Positions 39,410 through 48,730 are shown, counted from the first letter of the stretch. The stretch is DNA of 64,000 nucleotides from Taishania sp. (GCA_030150045.1 JASLGM010000039.1:62001-126000); one strand, 5' to 3'. The notes: a model not told the origin generated them from the sequence alone. Made by a program: numbers and translations.

Positions 39410-41815
39410 ATGCAAAGAATTATTCGAAAAGTTGCCGTTTTAGGATCCGGAGTTATGGGTTCTAGAATAGCTTGCCACTTTGCCAACGTAGGTTGCGAAG
39501 TAGTATTGTTGGATATCGTTCCTCGGGAATTATCTGACGCCGAAAAAGCCAAAGGGCTATCCATGGAAAACAAAAACGTTAGAAACAGAATTGTAAACGA
39601 AGCCTTACAATTTGCTTTAACATCAAATCCGTCACCGATTTATAGAAAATCATTTGCAAAACGGATTACAACAGGTAACTTCGAAGACGATATGTCCAAA
39701 ATCGCAGACTGTGACTGGGTAATCGAAGTAGTCATCGAACGCTTGGACATCAAACAACAAGTTTATACAAACGTTGAAAAATTCCGTAAACCAGGTACAA
39801 TCATCTCCTCTAACACTTCTGGAATTCCAATCCACTTGATGCTTGAAGGAAGAAGCGAAGACTTCAAACAACATTTCTTAGGAACACACTTCTTTAATCC
39901 ACCACGTTACCTTCAATTGTTGGAAATCATTCCAACACCAGACACAAAACAAGAAGTTGTTGATTTCTTAATGCACTTTGGCTCTAAAATCTTAGGAAAG
40001 AAAACTGTACTTTGTAAAGACACGCCCGCATTTATCGCAAACAGAATTGGTGTATTCTCTATCATGTCCCTTTTCCATTCAGTTAAAGAATTAGGATTAA
40101 CAGTAGAAGAAATCGATAAAATCACAGGCCCAGTAATGGGACGTCCAAAATCCGCAACTTTCAGAACATGTGACGTTGTGGGAATGGACACCTTAGCTTT
40201 AGTAGCAAATGGAGTAAAAGACCATTGTCCAAATGACGAAGAAAATGCCTTGTTCGAATTGCCGGAATTTGTTTCGAAAATGCTTGAAAACAAATGGCTT
40301 GGTTCAAAATCAGGTCAAGGATTCTACAAAAAAGTAAAAAATACAGACGGTTCTAGCGAAATTCAAGTACTGGATTTAAACACATTAGAATACCGCTCAC
40401 AAGAAAAAGTAAAGTTCCCTACATTAGAAATGGCGAAGCCTATCGACGACTTGAAACAACGCACAAAAATGTTGTTTATGGGGCAAGATAAAGCTGGTCA
40501 ACTTTACCGTAAATCATTTGGAGCACTATTCGCTTACGTTTCAAATAGAGTTCCAGAAATCGCAAACGAATTCTACAAAATTGACGACGCCATTAAAGCT
40601 GGTTTCGGTTGGGAATTAGGCCCATTTGAAACATGGGATATCGTAGGTTTAGATCAAGGTTTAAAACTTATCGGCGATGTAAACAAAAAAGCCGCTCAGT
40701 GGATTGAAGACATGAAAGCCGCTGGCGTGAAATCATTCTACAAATTCGAAGGCGGTAAAAAGTATTACTACGACGTAAACGAGAAAAGCTATAAAGTTGT
40801 ACCTGGTACAGAAAACCTAGTAATACTAGAATCATTACGCGCAGAGAACAAAGTTTGGGGTAACAGTGATGTTACATTAGTAAACCTTGGTGATGGTATA
40901 TTGAACATTGAATTCCACACAAAAATGAACACCATTGGTGGTGGCGTAATTGAAGGAATCAATAAAGCAATAGACTTAGCAGAAAAAGAATACAAAGGAT
41001 TAGTAGTATACAATGATGGTCAAAATTTTTCTGCAGGAGCTAACGTGGGAATGATTTTCATGATGGCTGCAGAACAGGATTTTGATGAATTAAACTTCTC
41101 TGTAAAAGCATTCCAAGACACGATGATGCGCGTACGTTACTGTAACGTTCCTGTTATTGTCGCTCCTCACAACATGGCACTAGGTGGTGGTTGTGAGCTT
41201 TCTATGCACGCAGACAAAGTTGTCGCTCATGGAGAACTTTATATGGGGCTAGTGGAATTCGGTGTTGGGCTTATCCCTGGTGGAGGCGGATCGAAAGAGT
41301 TTGCTAAACGCCTATCAGATGAATTAAAAGACGGCGATATCAAAATCAATAGATTAAGAGACCGCTTCCTGACTGTTGGTCAAGCGAAAGTATCCACTTC
41401 AGCTTATGAAGCATTTGATTTAGGATACCTACGTGAAGGAACAGATGAAGTAGTTGTGAGTCGCGAACACCAATTAACTCGAGCTAAAGCAGCAGCTTTA
41501 GAACTAGCTAACAGAGGATACATCGCTCCGAAAAGAGAGAAAAACATTACTGTTCTTGGTCAAGAAGGGTTAGGAATTGTATATGTAGGTGCCAATTCAA
41601 TGTTGTCTGGAAACTATATGTCCGAACATGACAAAGTGATTTCAGAGAAACTAGGATTTGTATTGTGTGGTGGAGACTTGTCAGAAAACACTACCGTTTC
41701 AGAACAATACCTTTTGGATCTTGAACGCAAAGCGTTCTTGGAATTGTGTGCTGAACGCAAAACCCTTGAACGCCTTCAAAGCTTAGTGCAAAAAGGAAAA
41801 ATCCTTCGTAACTAA
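39410..41815 (+). CDS. 3-hydroxyacyl-CoA dehydrogenase / enoyl-CoA hydratase fusion
   Basis: An 801-residue bifunctional beta-oxidation protein. The NAD-binding Rossmann domain comes first (VAVLGSGVMGSRIACHFANV, about residue 6). Then follow the dehydrogenase C-terminal domains with GTHFFNPPRYLQLLEIIP and FIANRIG. The crotonase domain is last (about 480-700), with AGANVGM, MALGGGCELSMHAD and MGLVEFGVGLIPGGGG. This order is the reverse of E. coli FadB/FadJ and is typical of Bacteroidota. It hydrates 2-enoyl-CoA and oxidises the 3-hydroxyacyl-CoA. It lies between the MarR gene and the thiolase. Confidence 0.94.
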   Translation: MQRIIRKVAVLGSGVMGSRIACHFANVGCEVVLLDIVPRELSDAEKAKGLSMENKNVRNRIVNEALQFALTSNPSPIYRKSFAKRITTGNFEDDMSKIADCDWVIEVVIERLDIKQQVYTNVEKFRKPGTIISSNTSGIPIHLMLEGRSEDFKQHFLGTHFFNPPRYLQLLEIIPTPDTKQEVVDFLMHFGSKILGKKTVLCKDTPAFIANRIGVFSIMSLFHSVKELGLTVEEIDKITGPVMGRPKSATFRTCDVVGMDTLALVANGVKDHCPNDEENALFELPEFVSKMLENKWLGSKSGQGFYKKVKNTDGSSEIQVLDLNTLEYRSQEKVKFPTLEMAKPIDDLKQRTKMLFMGQDKAGQLYRKSFGALFAYVSNRVPEIANEFYKIDDAIKAGFGWELGPFETWDIVGLDQGLKLIGDVNKKAAQWIEDMKAAGVKSFYKFEGGKKYYYDVNEKSYKVVPGTENLVILESLRAENKVWGNSDVTLVNLGDGILNIEFHTKMNTIGGGVIEGINKAIDLAEKEYKGLVVYNDGQNFSAGANVGMIFMMAAEQDFDELNFSVKAFQDTMMRVRYCNVPVIVAPHNMALGGGCELSMHADKVVAHGELYMGLVEFGVGLIPGGGGSKEFAKRLSDELKDGDIKINRLRDRFLTVGQAKVSTSAYEAFDLGYLREGTDEVVVSREHQLTRAKAAALELANRGYIAPKREKNITVLGQEGLGIVYVGANSMLSGNYMSEHDKVISEKLGFVLCGGDLSENTTVSEQYLLDLERKAFLELCAERKTLERLQSLVQKGKILRN

Positions 41816-41839
41816 TTTTAATCATTTAAATTGAAGAAA

Positions 41840-43021
41840 ATGTCACAAAACACAGCATATATCGTTACTGGATTCCGCTCTGCAATTGGAAAAGCAGGGA
41901 AAGGTGGTTTCCGCTTTCATAGACCAGATGATTTAGCAGCCGATGTCATCAAACATTTGATTAAATCTGTTCCGCAATTAGACGTTAATAAAATTGATGA
42001 TGTAATCGTGGGAAATGCAACTCCTGAAGCAGAACAAGGATTGAACGTAGGTCGTCTTATTTCATTAATGGGATTAGGCACTGATAAAGTTCCTGGAATC
42101 ACAGTAAACAGGTACTGCTCATCAGGCCTTGAAACCATCGCCATTGCAAAAGCAAAAATCGAGTCAGGAATGGCCGATTGCATCATCGCTGGTGGTGTAG
42201 AATCTATGTCAGTTATGGCAATGGGAGGATGGCGTATTGTTCCAAACCCTAAAGTAGGAAAAGAAAACCCAACTTGGTACTGGGGAATGGGATTAACTGC
42301 AGAAGCAGTTGCCAATGATTTCGGTGTCACACGAGCAGATCAAGATGCATTTGCATTGAAATCTCATCAAAAAGCAATTGCTGCAATCCAATCAGGTAAA
42401 TTCAAAGAGGAAATCGTTCCAATCGAAATAGAACATATCTTTTTAGATGAAAACGAAAAACGCCAAGTAAAAAAATATGTGGTAGACACAGACGAAGGAC
42501 CACGTGCTTCAACAGTTGAAGCGTTAGGGAAATTACGTCCTGTATTTGCTGCAAACGGATCAGTTACAGCAGGTAACTCCTCACAAACATCAGATGGAGC
42601 TGCATTCGTATTAGTAATGTCAGAGAAAATGGTGAACGAACTAGGGTTAAAACCAGTCGCAAAGCTATTATCCTATACAGTTGTTGGTGTAGAACCTCGC
42701 ATCATGGGAATCGGTCCGGTTGACGCGATTCCAAAAGCGATTGCACAAGCAGGGTTGAAATTAGAAGACATTGACTTATTTGAGTTAAACGAAGCTTTCG
42801 CTTCTCAATCACTTGCCGTAATTCGTGAAGTAGGATTAGATGAAGAAAAAGTAAACGTTAATGGTGGTGCAATTGCACTTGGTCACCCACTTGGTTGCAC
42901 GGGGGCAAAACTGACCGTACAAATCATCAATGAATTAAAAAGACGAAATGGAAAATACGGAGTGGTAACCATGTGCGTAGGTACAGGTCAAGGTGCTGCT
43001 GGTGTCATTGAGATTTTGTAA
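41840..43021 (+). CDS. fadA: Acetyl-CoA C-acyltransferase (thiolase)
   Basis: The 393-residue thiolase carries all three active-site motifs: NRYCSSGLETIAIA with the acylated Cys, NEAFASQSLAV, and VNGGAIALGHPLGCTGAKL followed by MCVGTGQGAAG with the second Cys. It cleaves 3-oxoacyl-CoA as the last step of beta-oxidation. I start at ATG 41840 (MSQNTAYIV); an in-frame TTG 9 nt upstream is less likely. It is co-transcribed with the dehydrogenase/hydratase fusion and ends at a hairpin. Confidence 0.95.
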   Translation: MSQNTAYIVTGFRSAIGKAGKGGFRFHRPDDLAADVIKHLIKSVPQLDVNKIDDVIVGNATPEAEQGLNVGRLISLMGLGTDKVPGITVNRYCSSGLETIAIAKAKIESGMADCIIAGGVESMSVMAMGGWRIVPNPKVGKENPTWYWGMGLTAEAVANDFGVTRADQDAFALKSHQKAIAAIQSGKFKEEIVPIEIEHIFLDENEKRQVKKYVVDTDEGPRASTVEALGKLRPVFAANGSVTAGNSSQTSDGAAFVLVMSEKMVNELGLKPVAKLLSYTVVGVEPRIMGIGPVDAIPKAIAQAGLKLEDIDLFELNEAFASQSLAVIREVGLDEEKVNVNGGAIALGHPLGCTGAKLTVQIINELKRRNGKYGVVTMCVGTGQGAAGVIEIL

Positions 43022-43039
43022 TTATTTTATTTATATTTG
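43008..43039 (+). promoter_or_regulatory. Promoter candidate for the CoA-transferase gene
   Basis: TTG (43008-43010), 21-nt spacer, perfect TATATTTG (43032-43039), overlapping the end of fadA. The predicted start falls at the base of the hairpin at 43044. Confidence 0.4.
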
Positions 43040-43043
43040 CATG

Positions 43044-43078
43044 TTAACCCTTCGGAAATTTCGAGGGGTTAATTGTTT
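43044..43078 (+). terminator. Hairpin after fadA: terminator or 5' stem-loop
   Basis: TTAACCCTTCG (43044-43054) pairs with CGAGGGGTTAA (43062-43072), 11 bp with one G-T pair, followed by TTGTTTTC. It could end the fad transcript or form the 5' end of the next one. Confidence 0.65.
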
Positions 43079-43133
43079 TCGAAAATAAAAAAGAGCCCAC
43101 CCCACTCTAATGTCAGTTTAAAAAGTCATCGAT

Positions 43134-44405
43134 ATGTCTGATATGTTTACAACAGTAGAGAAAGCAACCAGCTACATACAATCCAACCAAACTGTGTTTT
43201 TACACGGAAGTGCTTGCACACCTACAATTATTCTGAATGAATTAATCCGCCAAAAAGACCGTTTAAGAAACGTGGAATTGGTGAGTATCACCCAACACGG
43301 TGTGGACATGAATTCACCAGAATTGAAAGGTCATATTTTCATGAATTCCCTTTTCGTTTCAGATGCAAACAGAAAAGCTGTCAATTCCGGAAATGGATCT
43401 TACACCCCAGTTTTTCTAAGTGAAATTCCAATGTTGTTTAGAAAAAACTTTATTCCTTTAGACGTTGCTGTACTTACCGTATCAAAACCGGACAAACACG
43501 GATATGTATCTCTAGGAACCTCTGTTGACATTGCAAAAGCAGCCTTCGAAACAGCTAAATTCAAAATTGCTATCGTAAACGAAAAAATGCCTCGTGTACA
43601 CGGAGAGTTTGTTCGTTTAAGCGATTTCGACTGCGCTGTACATAGCAACGAAGATTTACCTACGATTTCGTATGCTGATGGTGCAAATGAAACCACAACT
43701 ACGATTGGAAAAATCATCGCTGGACTCATAGAAGACGGTTCAACACTGCAATTAGGAATCGGAACCATTCCCGATCAAGTATTAAAAAATCTAGGGAATC
43801 ACAAAAACTTAGGTTTACATACTGAGATGTTCTCCGATGGTGTTATTCCATTGATTAAAAGTGGTGTCATAAATAATAGCCAAAAGAAAATTGTGAACGG
43901 GTACAACCTTACATCGTTCATGATGGGTACAAAAGAACTATACGATTTCGTAGACGACAATCCCATTATCAAAGCCATGGACATTGCTTATGTAAATGAT
44001 CCACGTGTACTTTGCTTAAACCCAAAAGTACATGCTATCAACAGTTGTATTGAAATCGACTTAACAGGTCAAGTTTGTTCGGATTCAATTGGAGCATATC
44101 AATACTCTGGAATCGGTGGCCAAATGGATTTCATTCGTGGAGCTGCACTCTCCGAAGGAGGGAAACCAATCATTGCTTTACCTTCACGCACAAACAAAGG
44201 GGTTTCTAGACTGGTTTCAACTTTGAAAGAAGGAGCTGGTGTCGTTACAACTCGTGGCCATACCCACTGGGTTGTCACTGAATATGGTGCTGTAAATTTA
44301 TTTGGAATGAACATGGAACACCGTGCGAAAGCCTTAATCAGTATTGCTCACCCTGATGACAGGGAAATGTTAGAAAAAGCAGCCTACGAAAGATTTAAAT
44401 ATTAG
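43134..44405 (+). CDS. Acetyl-CoA hydrolase / CoA-transferase family protein (Cat1/Cat2-like)
   Basis: A 423-residue family-I-like CoA-transferase. The N-terminal domain contains VFLHGSACTPTIIL and MPRVHGEF. The C-terminal half has LQLGIGTIPDQVL, the catalytic Glu in LHTEMFSDG (about residue 235) and YSGIGGQMDFIRGA, which binds CoA. Members move CoA between acetate, propionate, succinate or 4-hydroxybutyrate, or hydrolyse acetyl-CoA. Position after the thiolase suggests acetyl-CoA handling, but the acid substrate cannot be read from sequence. Strong terminator downstream. Confidence 0.88.
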   Translation: MSDMFTTVEKATSYIQSNQTVFLHGSACTPTIILNELIRQKDRLRNVELVSITQHGVDMNSPELKGHIFMNSLFVSDANRKAVNSGNGSYTPVFLSEIPMLFRKNFIPLDVAVLTVSKPDKHGYVSLGTSVDIAKAAFETAKFKIAIVNEKMPRVHGEFVRLSDFDCAVHSNEDLPTISYADGANETTTTIGKIIAGLIEDGSTLQLGIGTIPDQVLKNLGNHKNLGLHTEMFSDGVIPLIKSGVINNSQKKIVNGYNLTSFMMGTKELYDFVDDNPIIKAMDIAYVNDPRVLCLNPKVHAINSCIEIDLTGQVCSDSIGAYQYSGIGGQMDFIRGAALSEGGKPIIALPSRTNKGVSRLVSTLKEGAGVVTTRGHTHWVVTEYGAVNLFGMNMEHRAKALISIAHPDDREMLEKAAYERFKY

Positions 44406-44411
44406 CATTAG

Positions 44412-44440
44412 AGCCTCTACCAAAAATAGAGGCTTTTTTA
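44412..44440 (+). terminator. Rho-independent terminator after the CoA-transferase
   Basis: AGCCTCTA (44412-44419) pairs with TAGAGGCT (44427-44434), followed by TTTTTT. Confidence 0.92.
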
Positions 44441-44494
44441 TGCAATATATGCTAAAGAACTTTCGTTTCATTAGAAACTCCTAAAAATTCAGAT

Positions 44495-45451
44495 ATGCGT
44501 CACTTCATCCTATTGTCTTTTGTCGTTATCAGTTGGACTTTAAGTGCAAAAGATAAAGTCTATGATAAACTCTCGTTATTGTATCAAAATGATCGTGAAA
44601 AATGCATGGAACTTTGTAAAAAGTACATCGCAAAAGATGAGAAAAATGCTATTCCTTATTATTTTCAATCCGTGATTTATTTTGAAAAAAGTAAAGAAGC
44701 AAGAACAGTGAAAGGAATGTATCAACAGATATATCGTTCTGTTTCATCTGCCATAAACTTTGAGAAAAAAGCAAACGATCAACAGCGCGAAAAAGTAGAA
44801 TGGAATACACATGTCAATAATGTCTGGGAACGTTCATCTAAAATCGTTAACCGCCTTGAAAAGGATGGTGATAGCGATTTAGCGTTAGCATTAAACAAAA
44901 GACTCGACCTAGTTCCTTCCTATAGTGTACTGATGGATCAAAAATATAGTCTTGCTAACGACAATCTAAAAGAAGCATTAAACTTTGAAGGAACAAAGAT
45001 TTACTTCGGGAAACCGACAGGTCAAGAATACATTGCCGCAGAAATTGTAGTGGAAAACAATTTATTGACCTTAATCAATCAACACAGAAGTAGACTTGGT
45101 CTACCTGCATTATTGTTAAACGAAAACTTAGCAGCAGCAGCAAGATACCACGCGTATGACCAAGCAACTGAAGGTTATTTTGACCACAACACCAAGGATT
45201 TCGTTGATGGGAAATGGGAAGACATTTGTGGAGCTTTTGATCGTATAGAAAAATTCGCCCCACAACAAGCCAACGGGGAAATCATTGCTGCAGGAAAAGC
45301 ATCAGCTGAATCAACTTTAAAAACTTGGTTAGAAAGCAAAGATCACAAAGCAATAATTGAAAATCCGAACTCGGAATCCATTGGAATAGGTTTTCAAATG
45401 AACGAAAAAAGCCCCATGAAATACTATTGGGTAGTGGTAACAGGAAACTAA
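44495..45451 (+). CDS. Exported CAP/SCP-domain protein
   Basis: A 318-residue protein with a signal peptide (about 1-18). A helical, TPR-like N-terminal region follows (LLYQNDREKCMELCKKYI, AIPYYFQSVIYFEKSKE). The CAP domain lies at about 185-318: LLTLINQHRSRLGLPALLLN, LAAAARYHAYDQATEGYFDH and MKYYWVVVTGN. The conserved His/Glu residues that bind metal in CAP proteins appear in ARYHAYD and FDHN. Bacterial CAP proteins are secreted and poorly understood, with sterol-binding or protease roles proposed. It is a single gene between two terminators. Confidence 0.85.
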   Translation: MRHFILLSFVVISWTLSAKDKVYDKLSLLYQNDREKCMELCKKYIAKDEKNAIPYYFQSVIYFEKSKEARTVKGMYQQIYRSVSSAINFEKKANDQQREKVEWNTHVNNVWERSSKIVNRLEKDGDSDLALALNKRLDLVPSYSVLMDQKYSLANDNLKEALNFEGTKIYFGKPTGQEYIAAEIVVENNLLTLINQHRSRLGLPALLLNENLAAAARYHAYDQATEGYFDHNTKDFVDGKWEDICGAFDRIEKFAPQQANGEIIAAGKASAESTLKTWLESKDHKAIIENPNSESIGIGFQMNEKSPMKYYWVVVTGN

Positions 45452-45501
45452 TTCACATAAAAAAATATAATTTCTAAATTTCTTTCCAATTGGAACGAAG
45501 A

Positions 45502-45530
45502 AAAGGCAGGGCTTACACCCTGCTTTTTTT
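45502..45530 (+). terminator. Rho-independent terminator after the CAP gene
   Basis: GCAGGG pairs with CCCTGC around CTTACA, followed by a T run. Confidence 0.9.
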
Positions 45531-45531
45531 A

Positions 45532-45539
45532 TACCTTTG
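45532..45539 (+). promoter_or_regulatory. -7 box directly before the helicase start
   Basis: Perfect TACCTTTG whose final G is 5 nt before the ATG at 45544, so the mRNA may be leaderless. No TTG at the usual distance. Confidence 0.35.
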
Positions 45540-45543
45540 AAAA

Positions 45544-46842
45544 ATGAACGACAATTTAAACATTTTCCTAAAAAACGCTGGCATTCAAAAACTCAATGCG
45601 CTGCAAGAAGAAACCTTAAAAAAATTCCAGCAAAATACCCACCTTGCCATTTATGCTCCAACGGGTTCTGGAAAAACATTAAGCTTTCTATTACCACTTT
45701 TAAGCGTGTTACAAAAGAGCGCTAAAAAAGCGCTAATCCTTGCACCAACAAGAGAACTAGCTTTGCAAATTGAAAGCGTGTGGAAAAGTTTAAAAACATC
45801 AATCGGTTCAACCGTTTGTTACGGTGGTCACGCTGTGAAAATTGAAGTAAACAACTTACTGGCAAATCCACAATTAATTATTGGAACACCAGGTCGATTA
45901 GCCGACCATCTTCGTAGAGGAAATCTTACTTTAAACGATTGTGATTTCTTGATCATTGATGAATTTGACAAATGCCTAGAATTAGGTTTCAAAGAAGAAG
46001 TACAGTGGTTCTTACAGTTAACAACAAAAAGAGGGCATACCTTATTCACTTCTGCTACACAATTGACAGAAACGGAAATTGAGGTGCCTTGGGACGAATT
46101 CCAAACTTTGGATTTCACCAACGATAATTTGCAACCAGATTTGCACTATTACATCCTTCCTGAGCATCAAAATCGTATCTCACAACTTAAAGATTACCTT
46201 ATTGCGACACAATTAGCACCAACAATTGTATTCTGCAACTTCCGTGAAGAAGTCGACGATATTGGCGCTTATTTAACAGAACTAGAAATCGCTCACACAA
46301 CTTATCACGGTGGAATGGAACAATTTGAACGTGAACGATCGCTGTTGAAATTCTCTAACCTTAGCGCACCCGTTCTGGTTTGTACCGATCTTGGTTCAAG
46401 AGGCCTAGACATTCCAGATGTTGCGAATATCATTCATTATGGTTTTCCTTTAAATGAAGCATCTCACACGCATAGAAATGGGCGAACAGCACGGATGCAA
46501 AAATCAGGAAAAGTAGTATACTTCCACGCAGACGAAGAGAAAGTACAAATGGACATTCGCGAGCAAATGGAAATTTTACCTATAAAGAAAATGAGCTATA
46601 TCGCTCCAAAAATCAACACACTATACTTTAGCGCTGGTAAAAAAGATAAAATAAACAAAGTCGACCTGATCGGATTTTTATGTCAAGTAGGAGGACTACC
46701 AAAAGACAAAGTGGGAAAAATTACGGTAATGGACCACGCGAGTTTTGTTGCCGTTGAAAAAGAAAATATCCTTGTATGGCTTAGAGATTTAAACCAAAAT
46801 AAGATCAAATCAAAAAAAGTGAGAATAGGAATTTCTAAATAA
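45544..46842 (+). CDS. DEAD-box family RNA helicase with DEFD motif
   Basis: The 432-residue protein has the helicase core: APTGSGKTLSF (Walker A, about residue 40), ILAPTRELALQ (Ia), GTPGRLADHL (Ib), IIDEFDKCLE (motif II), FTSATQ (III), YHGGM, VCTDLGSRGLDIPDV (V) and HRNGRTAR (VI). Motif II reads DEFD rather than DEAD, and motif VI has N and A where HRIGRTGR is usual. A C-terminal basic domain follows (LYFSAGKKDKINKVDLIGF), resembling the DbpA-type RNA-binding region. A role in ribosome assembly is plausible but not shown. Confidence 0.9.
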   Translation: MNDNLNIFLKNAGIQKLNALQEETLKKFQQNTHLAIYAPTGSGKTLSFLLPLLSVLQKSAKKALILAPTRELALQIESVWKSLKTSIGSTVCYGGHAVKIEVNNLLANPQLIIGTPGRLADHLRRGNLTLNDCDFLIIDEFDKCLELGFKEEVQWFLQLTTKRGHTLFTSATQLTETEIEVPWDEFQTLDFTNDNLQPDLHYYILPEHQNRISQLKDYLIATQLAPTIVFCNFREEVDDIGAYLTELEIAHTTYHGGMEQFERERSLLKFSNLSAPVLVCTDLGSRGLDIPDVANIIHYGFPLNEASHTHRNGRTARMQKSGKVVYFHADEEKVQMDIREQMEILPIKKMSYIAPKINTLYFSAGKKDKINKVDLIGFLCQVGGLPKDKVGKITVMDHASFVAVEKENILVWLRDLNQNKIKSKKVRIGISK

Positions 46843-46855
46843 TTGCAAATTTTAA

Positions 46856-46867
46856 TATGCGTGCATA
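46856..46867. promoter_or_regulatory. Palindromic operator candidate of the acyl-CoA dehydrogenase gene
   Basis: TATGC-GT-GCATA, 60 nt upstream of the ATG, followed by TTTTGTTATT. The half-sites and this tract match the site upstream of the MarR-fad operon. Confidence 0.5.
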
Positions 46868-46927
46868 GCTTTTGTTATTGTTTTTTTCTATCTTTAGGGA
46901 AGAGAATATCATTAAAAACAAAATAAT

Positions 46928-48712
46928 ATGTCAACAAAGTCAGCAATTAAAGGTGGTGAGTTCATCATTAAGGATACTTTACCAAGTGAAATTTTCACCC
47001 CTGAAGAATGGAATGAGGAACAAAAAATGATTGCACAGATGTGTGATGATTTTATTGCTCAAGAAATTACACCAAATCTAGATCGTATCGACAAGATGGA
47101 AGAAGGTTTAATGCCTTCTATTCTAGAAAAAGCAGGAGAACTAGGTCTTTTAGGTCTTTCGGTACCTGAAGAACTTGGCGGAATGGGCGTGGATTTCAAA
47201 ACATCACTTTTAGCAACTGAACATTTGGGGGCTGGATATTCCTTCTCTGTTGCATACGGTGCACACACAGGAATCGGTTCTTTACCTTTATTGTACTACG
47301 GAAACGAAGAGCAAAAAGCTAAGTACAGCCCGAAATTAGCTTCTGGAGAATGGAAAGCAGCATATTGCTTAACAGAACCAGGTGCGGGATCTGATGCCAA
47401 TTCAGGTAAAACAAAAGCCGTACTTTCAGAAGATGGAAAACACTACGTATTAAACGGTCAAAAAATGTGGATCACAAACGGTGGATTCGCAAATTTATTT
47501 ACCGTTTTCGCGAAAATCGATAACGATGAAAAATTAACGGCATTCTTAGTAGAAGCAGATACAGAAGGAATTTCTTTAAACCCTGAAGAAAAGAAAATGG
47601 GAATCAAAGGTTCCTCAACGCGTCAAATTTTCTTCAACAACGTTAAAGTTCCAGTTGAAAACATGCTTTCAACAAGAGAAAACGGATTTAAAATTGCATT
47701 GAACATCTTAAATATTGGTCGTATTAAATTAGGAGCTGGTGTTTTAGGTGGAGCAAAATCTGCCATCAATGAATCCATCAAATACGCAAACGAACGCGAA
47801 CAATTCGGACGTTCAATTTCTAAATACGGAGCAATCCGCTATAAAATCGCAGAACAAATCATCCGTACATTTGCTGCAGAATCCGCTTTATACAGAGCAG
47901 GACAAAACATCGACGACGCCATTGAAGCTTACATGGAAAAAGGAGAGTCAAAAGCAAATGCAACCCTAAAAGGAATTGAGCTTTTTGCTCCTGAATGTGC
48001 CATCATAAAAGTATGTGGCTCAGAAGCAATCGACTATGTTGTTGATGAAGCAGTACAAATCCAAGGAGGAATCGGATACTCGGCAGAATCGCAAGTTGAA
48101 CGTGCTTACCGTGATTCTCGTATCAACCGAATTTTTGAAGGGACAAACGAAATCAACCGCATGTTGGTGGTAGATATGGTACTTCGTCGCGCGATGAAAG
48201 GCGAATTGGATTTAATGGGGCCTGCAATGGCTGTTGCTAACGAATTGATGTCTATCCCGTCATTCGACGATGCGCCACAAGGTGCCTTGGCTTCCGAAGC
48301 AGCGGCAATCAAAGGTTTCAAAAAAGTAATCTTAATGACGGCAGGTTCAGCAGTTCAAAAATTGATGGCAACATTGTCAAAAGAACAAGAAATCTTGATG
48401 AATATTTCTGACGTTGCGATTCTTACCTACCAAGCGGAATCAGTGTTATTACGTGTTCAAAAAATGATCGAAAAACAAGGTGAAGAAGCTTCTAAATTGC
48501 AAATCGCAATCGCTAAAACGTTCTTCTACGATGTGGCTGATCAAATCAATAAATTAGGGAAAGATGCCATCAACAGTTTTGCGGACGGAGACGAAGCGAA
48601 AATGATGTTAATGGGTCTAAAACGTTTCACGAAGTTAGAAAACATCAACCCGAAAGAATACCGCCAAATGATTGCCTTAGCTGCAATTGAAAACGGTTCT
48701 TACAACGTATAA
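46928..48712 (+). CDS. Acyl-CoA dehydrogenase (flavoprotein)
   Basis: A 594-residue acyl-CoA dehydrogenase. Typical motifs are AAYCLTEPGAGSDANSG (FAD/substrate), GQKMWITNGGFANLFTVFAK, KKMGIKGSSTRQIFF, ANEREQFGRSISKYGAIRYK and the C-terminal VQIQGGIGYSAE with YRDSRINRIFEGTNEINRM. The Glu in FEGTNEIN corresponds to the catalytic-base region. The extra 150 C-terminal residues are typical of the longer VLCAD-like group in Bacteroidota. It introduces the 2,3 double bond at the start of beta-oxidation. Its upstream palindrome links it to the MarR-fad operon 8 kb away. Confidence 0.94.
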   Translation: MSTKSAIKGGEFIIKDTLPSEIFTPEEWNEEQKMIAQMCDDFIAQEITPNLDRIDKMEEGLMPSILEKAGELGLLGLSVPEELGGMGVDFKTSLLATEHLGAGYSFSVAYGAHTGIGSLPLLYYGNEEQKAKYSPKLASGEWKAAYCLTEPGAGSDANSGKTKAVLSEDGKHYVLNGQKMWITNGGFANLFTVFAKIDNDEKLTAFLVEADTEGISLNPEEKKMGIKGSSTRQIFFNNVKVPVENMLSTRENGFKIALNILNIGRIKLGAGVLGGAKSAINESIKYANEREQFGRSISKYGAIRYKIAEQIIRTFAAESALYRAGQNIDDAIEAYMEKGESKANATLKGIELFAPECAIIKVCGSEAIDYVVDEAVQIQGGIGYSAESQVERAYRDSRINRIFEGTNEINRMLVVDMVLRRAMKGELDLMGPAMAVANELMSIPSFDDAPQGALASEAAAIKGFKKVILMTAGSAVQKLMATLSKEQEILMNISDVAILTYQAESVLLRVQKMIEKQGEEASKLQIAIAKTFFYDVADQINKLGKDAINSFADGDEAKMMLMGLKRFTKLENINPKEYRQMIALAAIENGSYNV

Positions 48713-48730
48713 TCCTTGAATAAGGAAACA

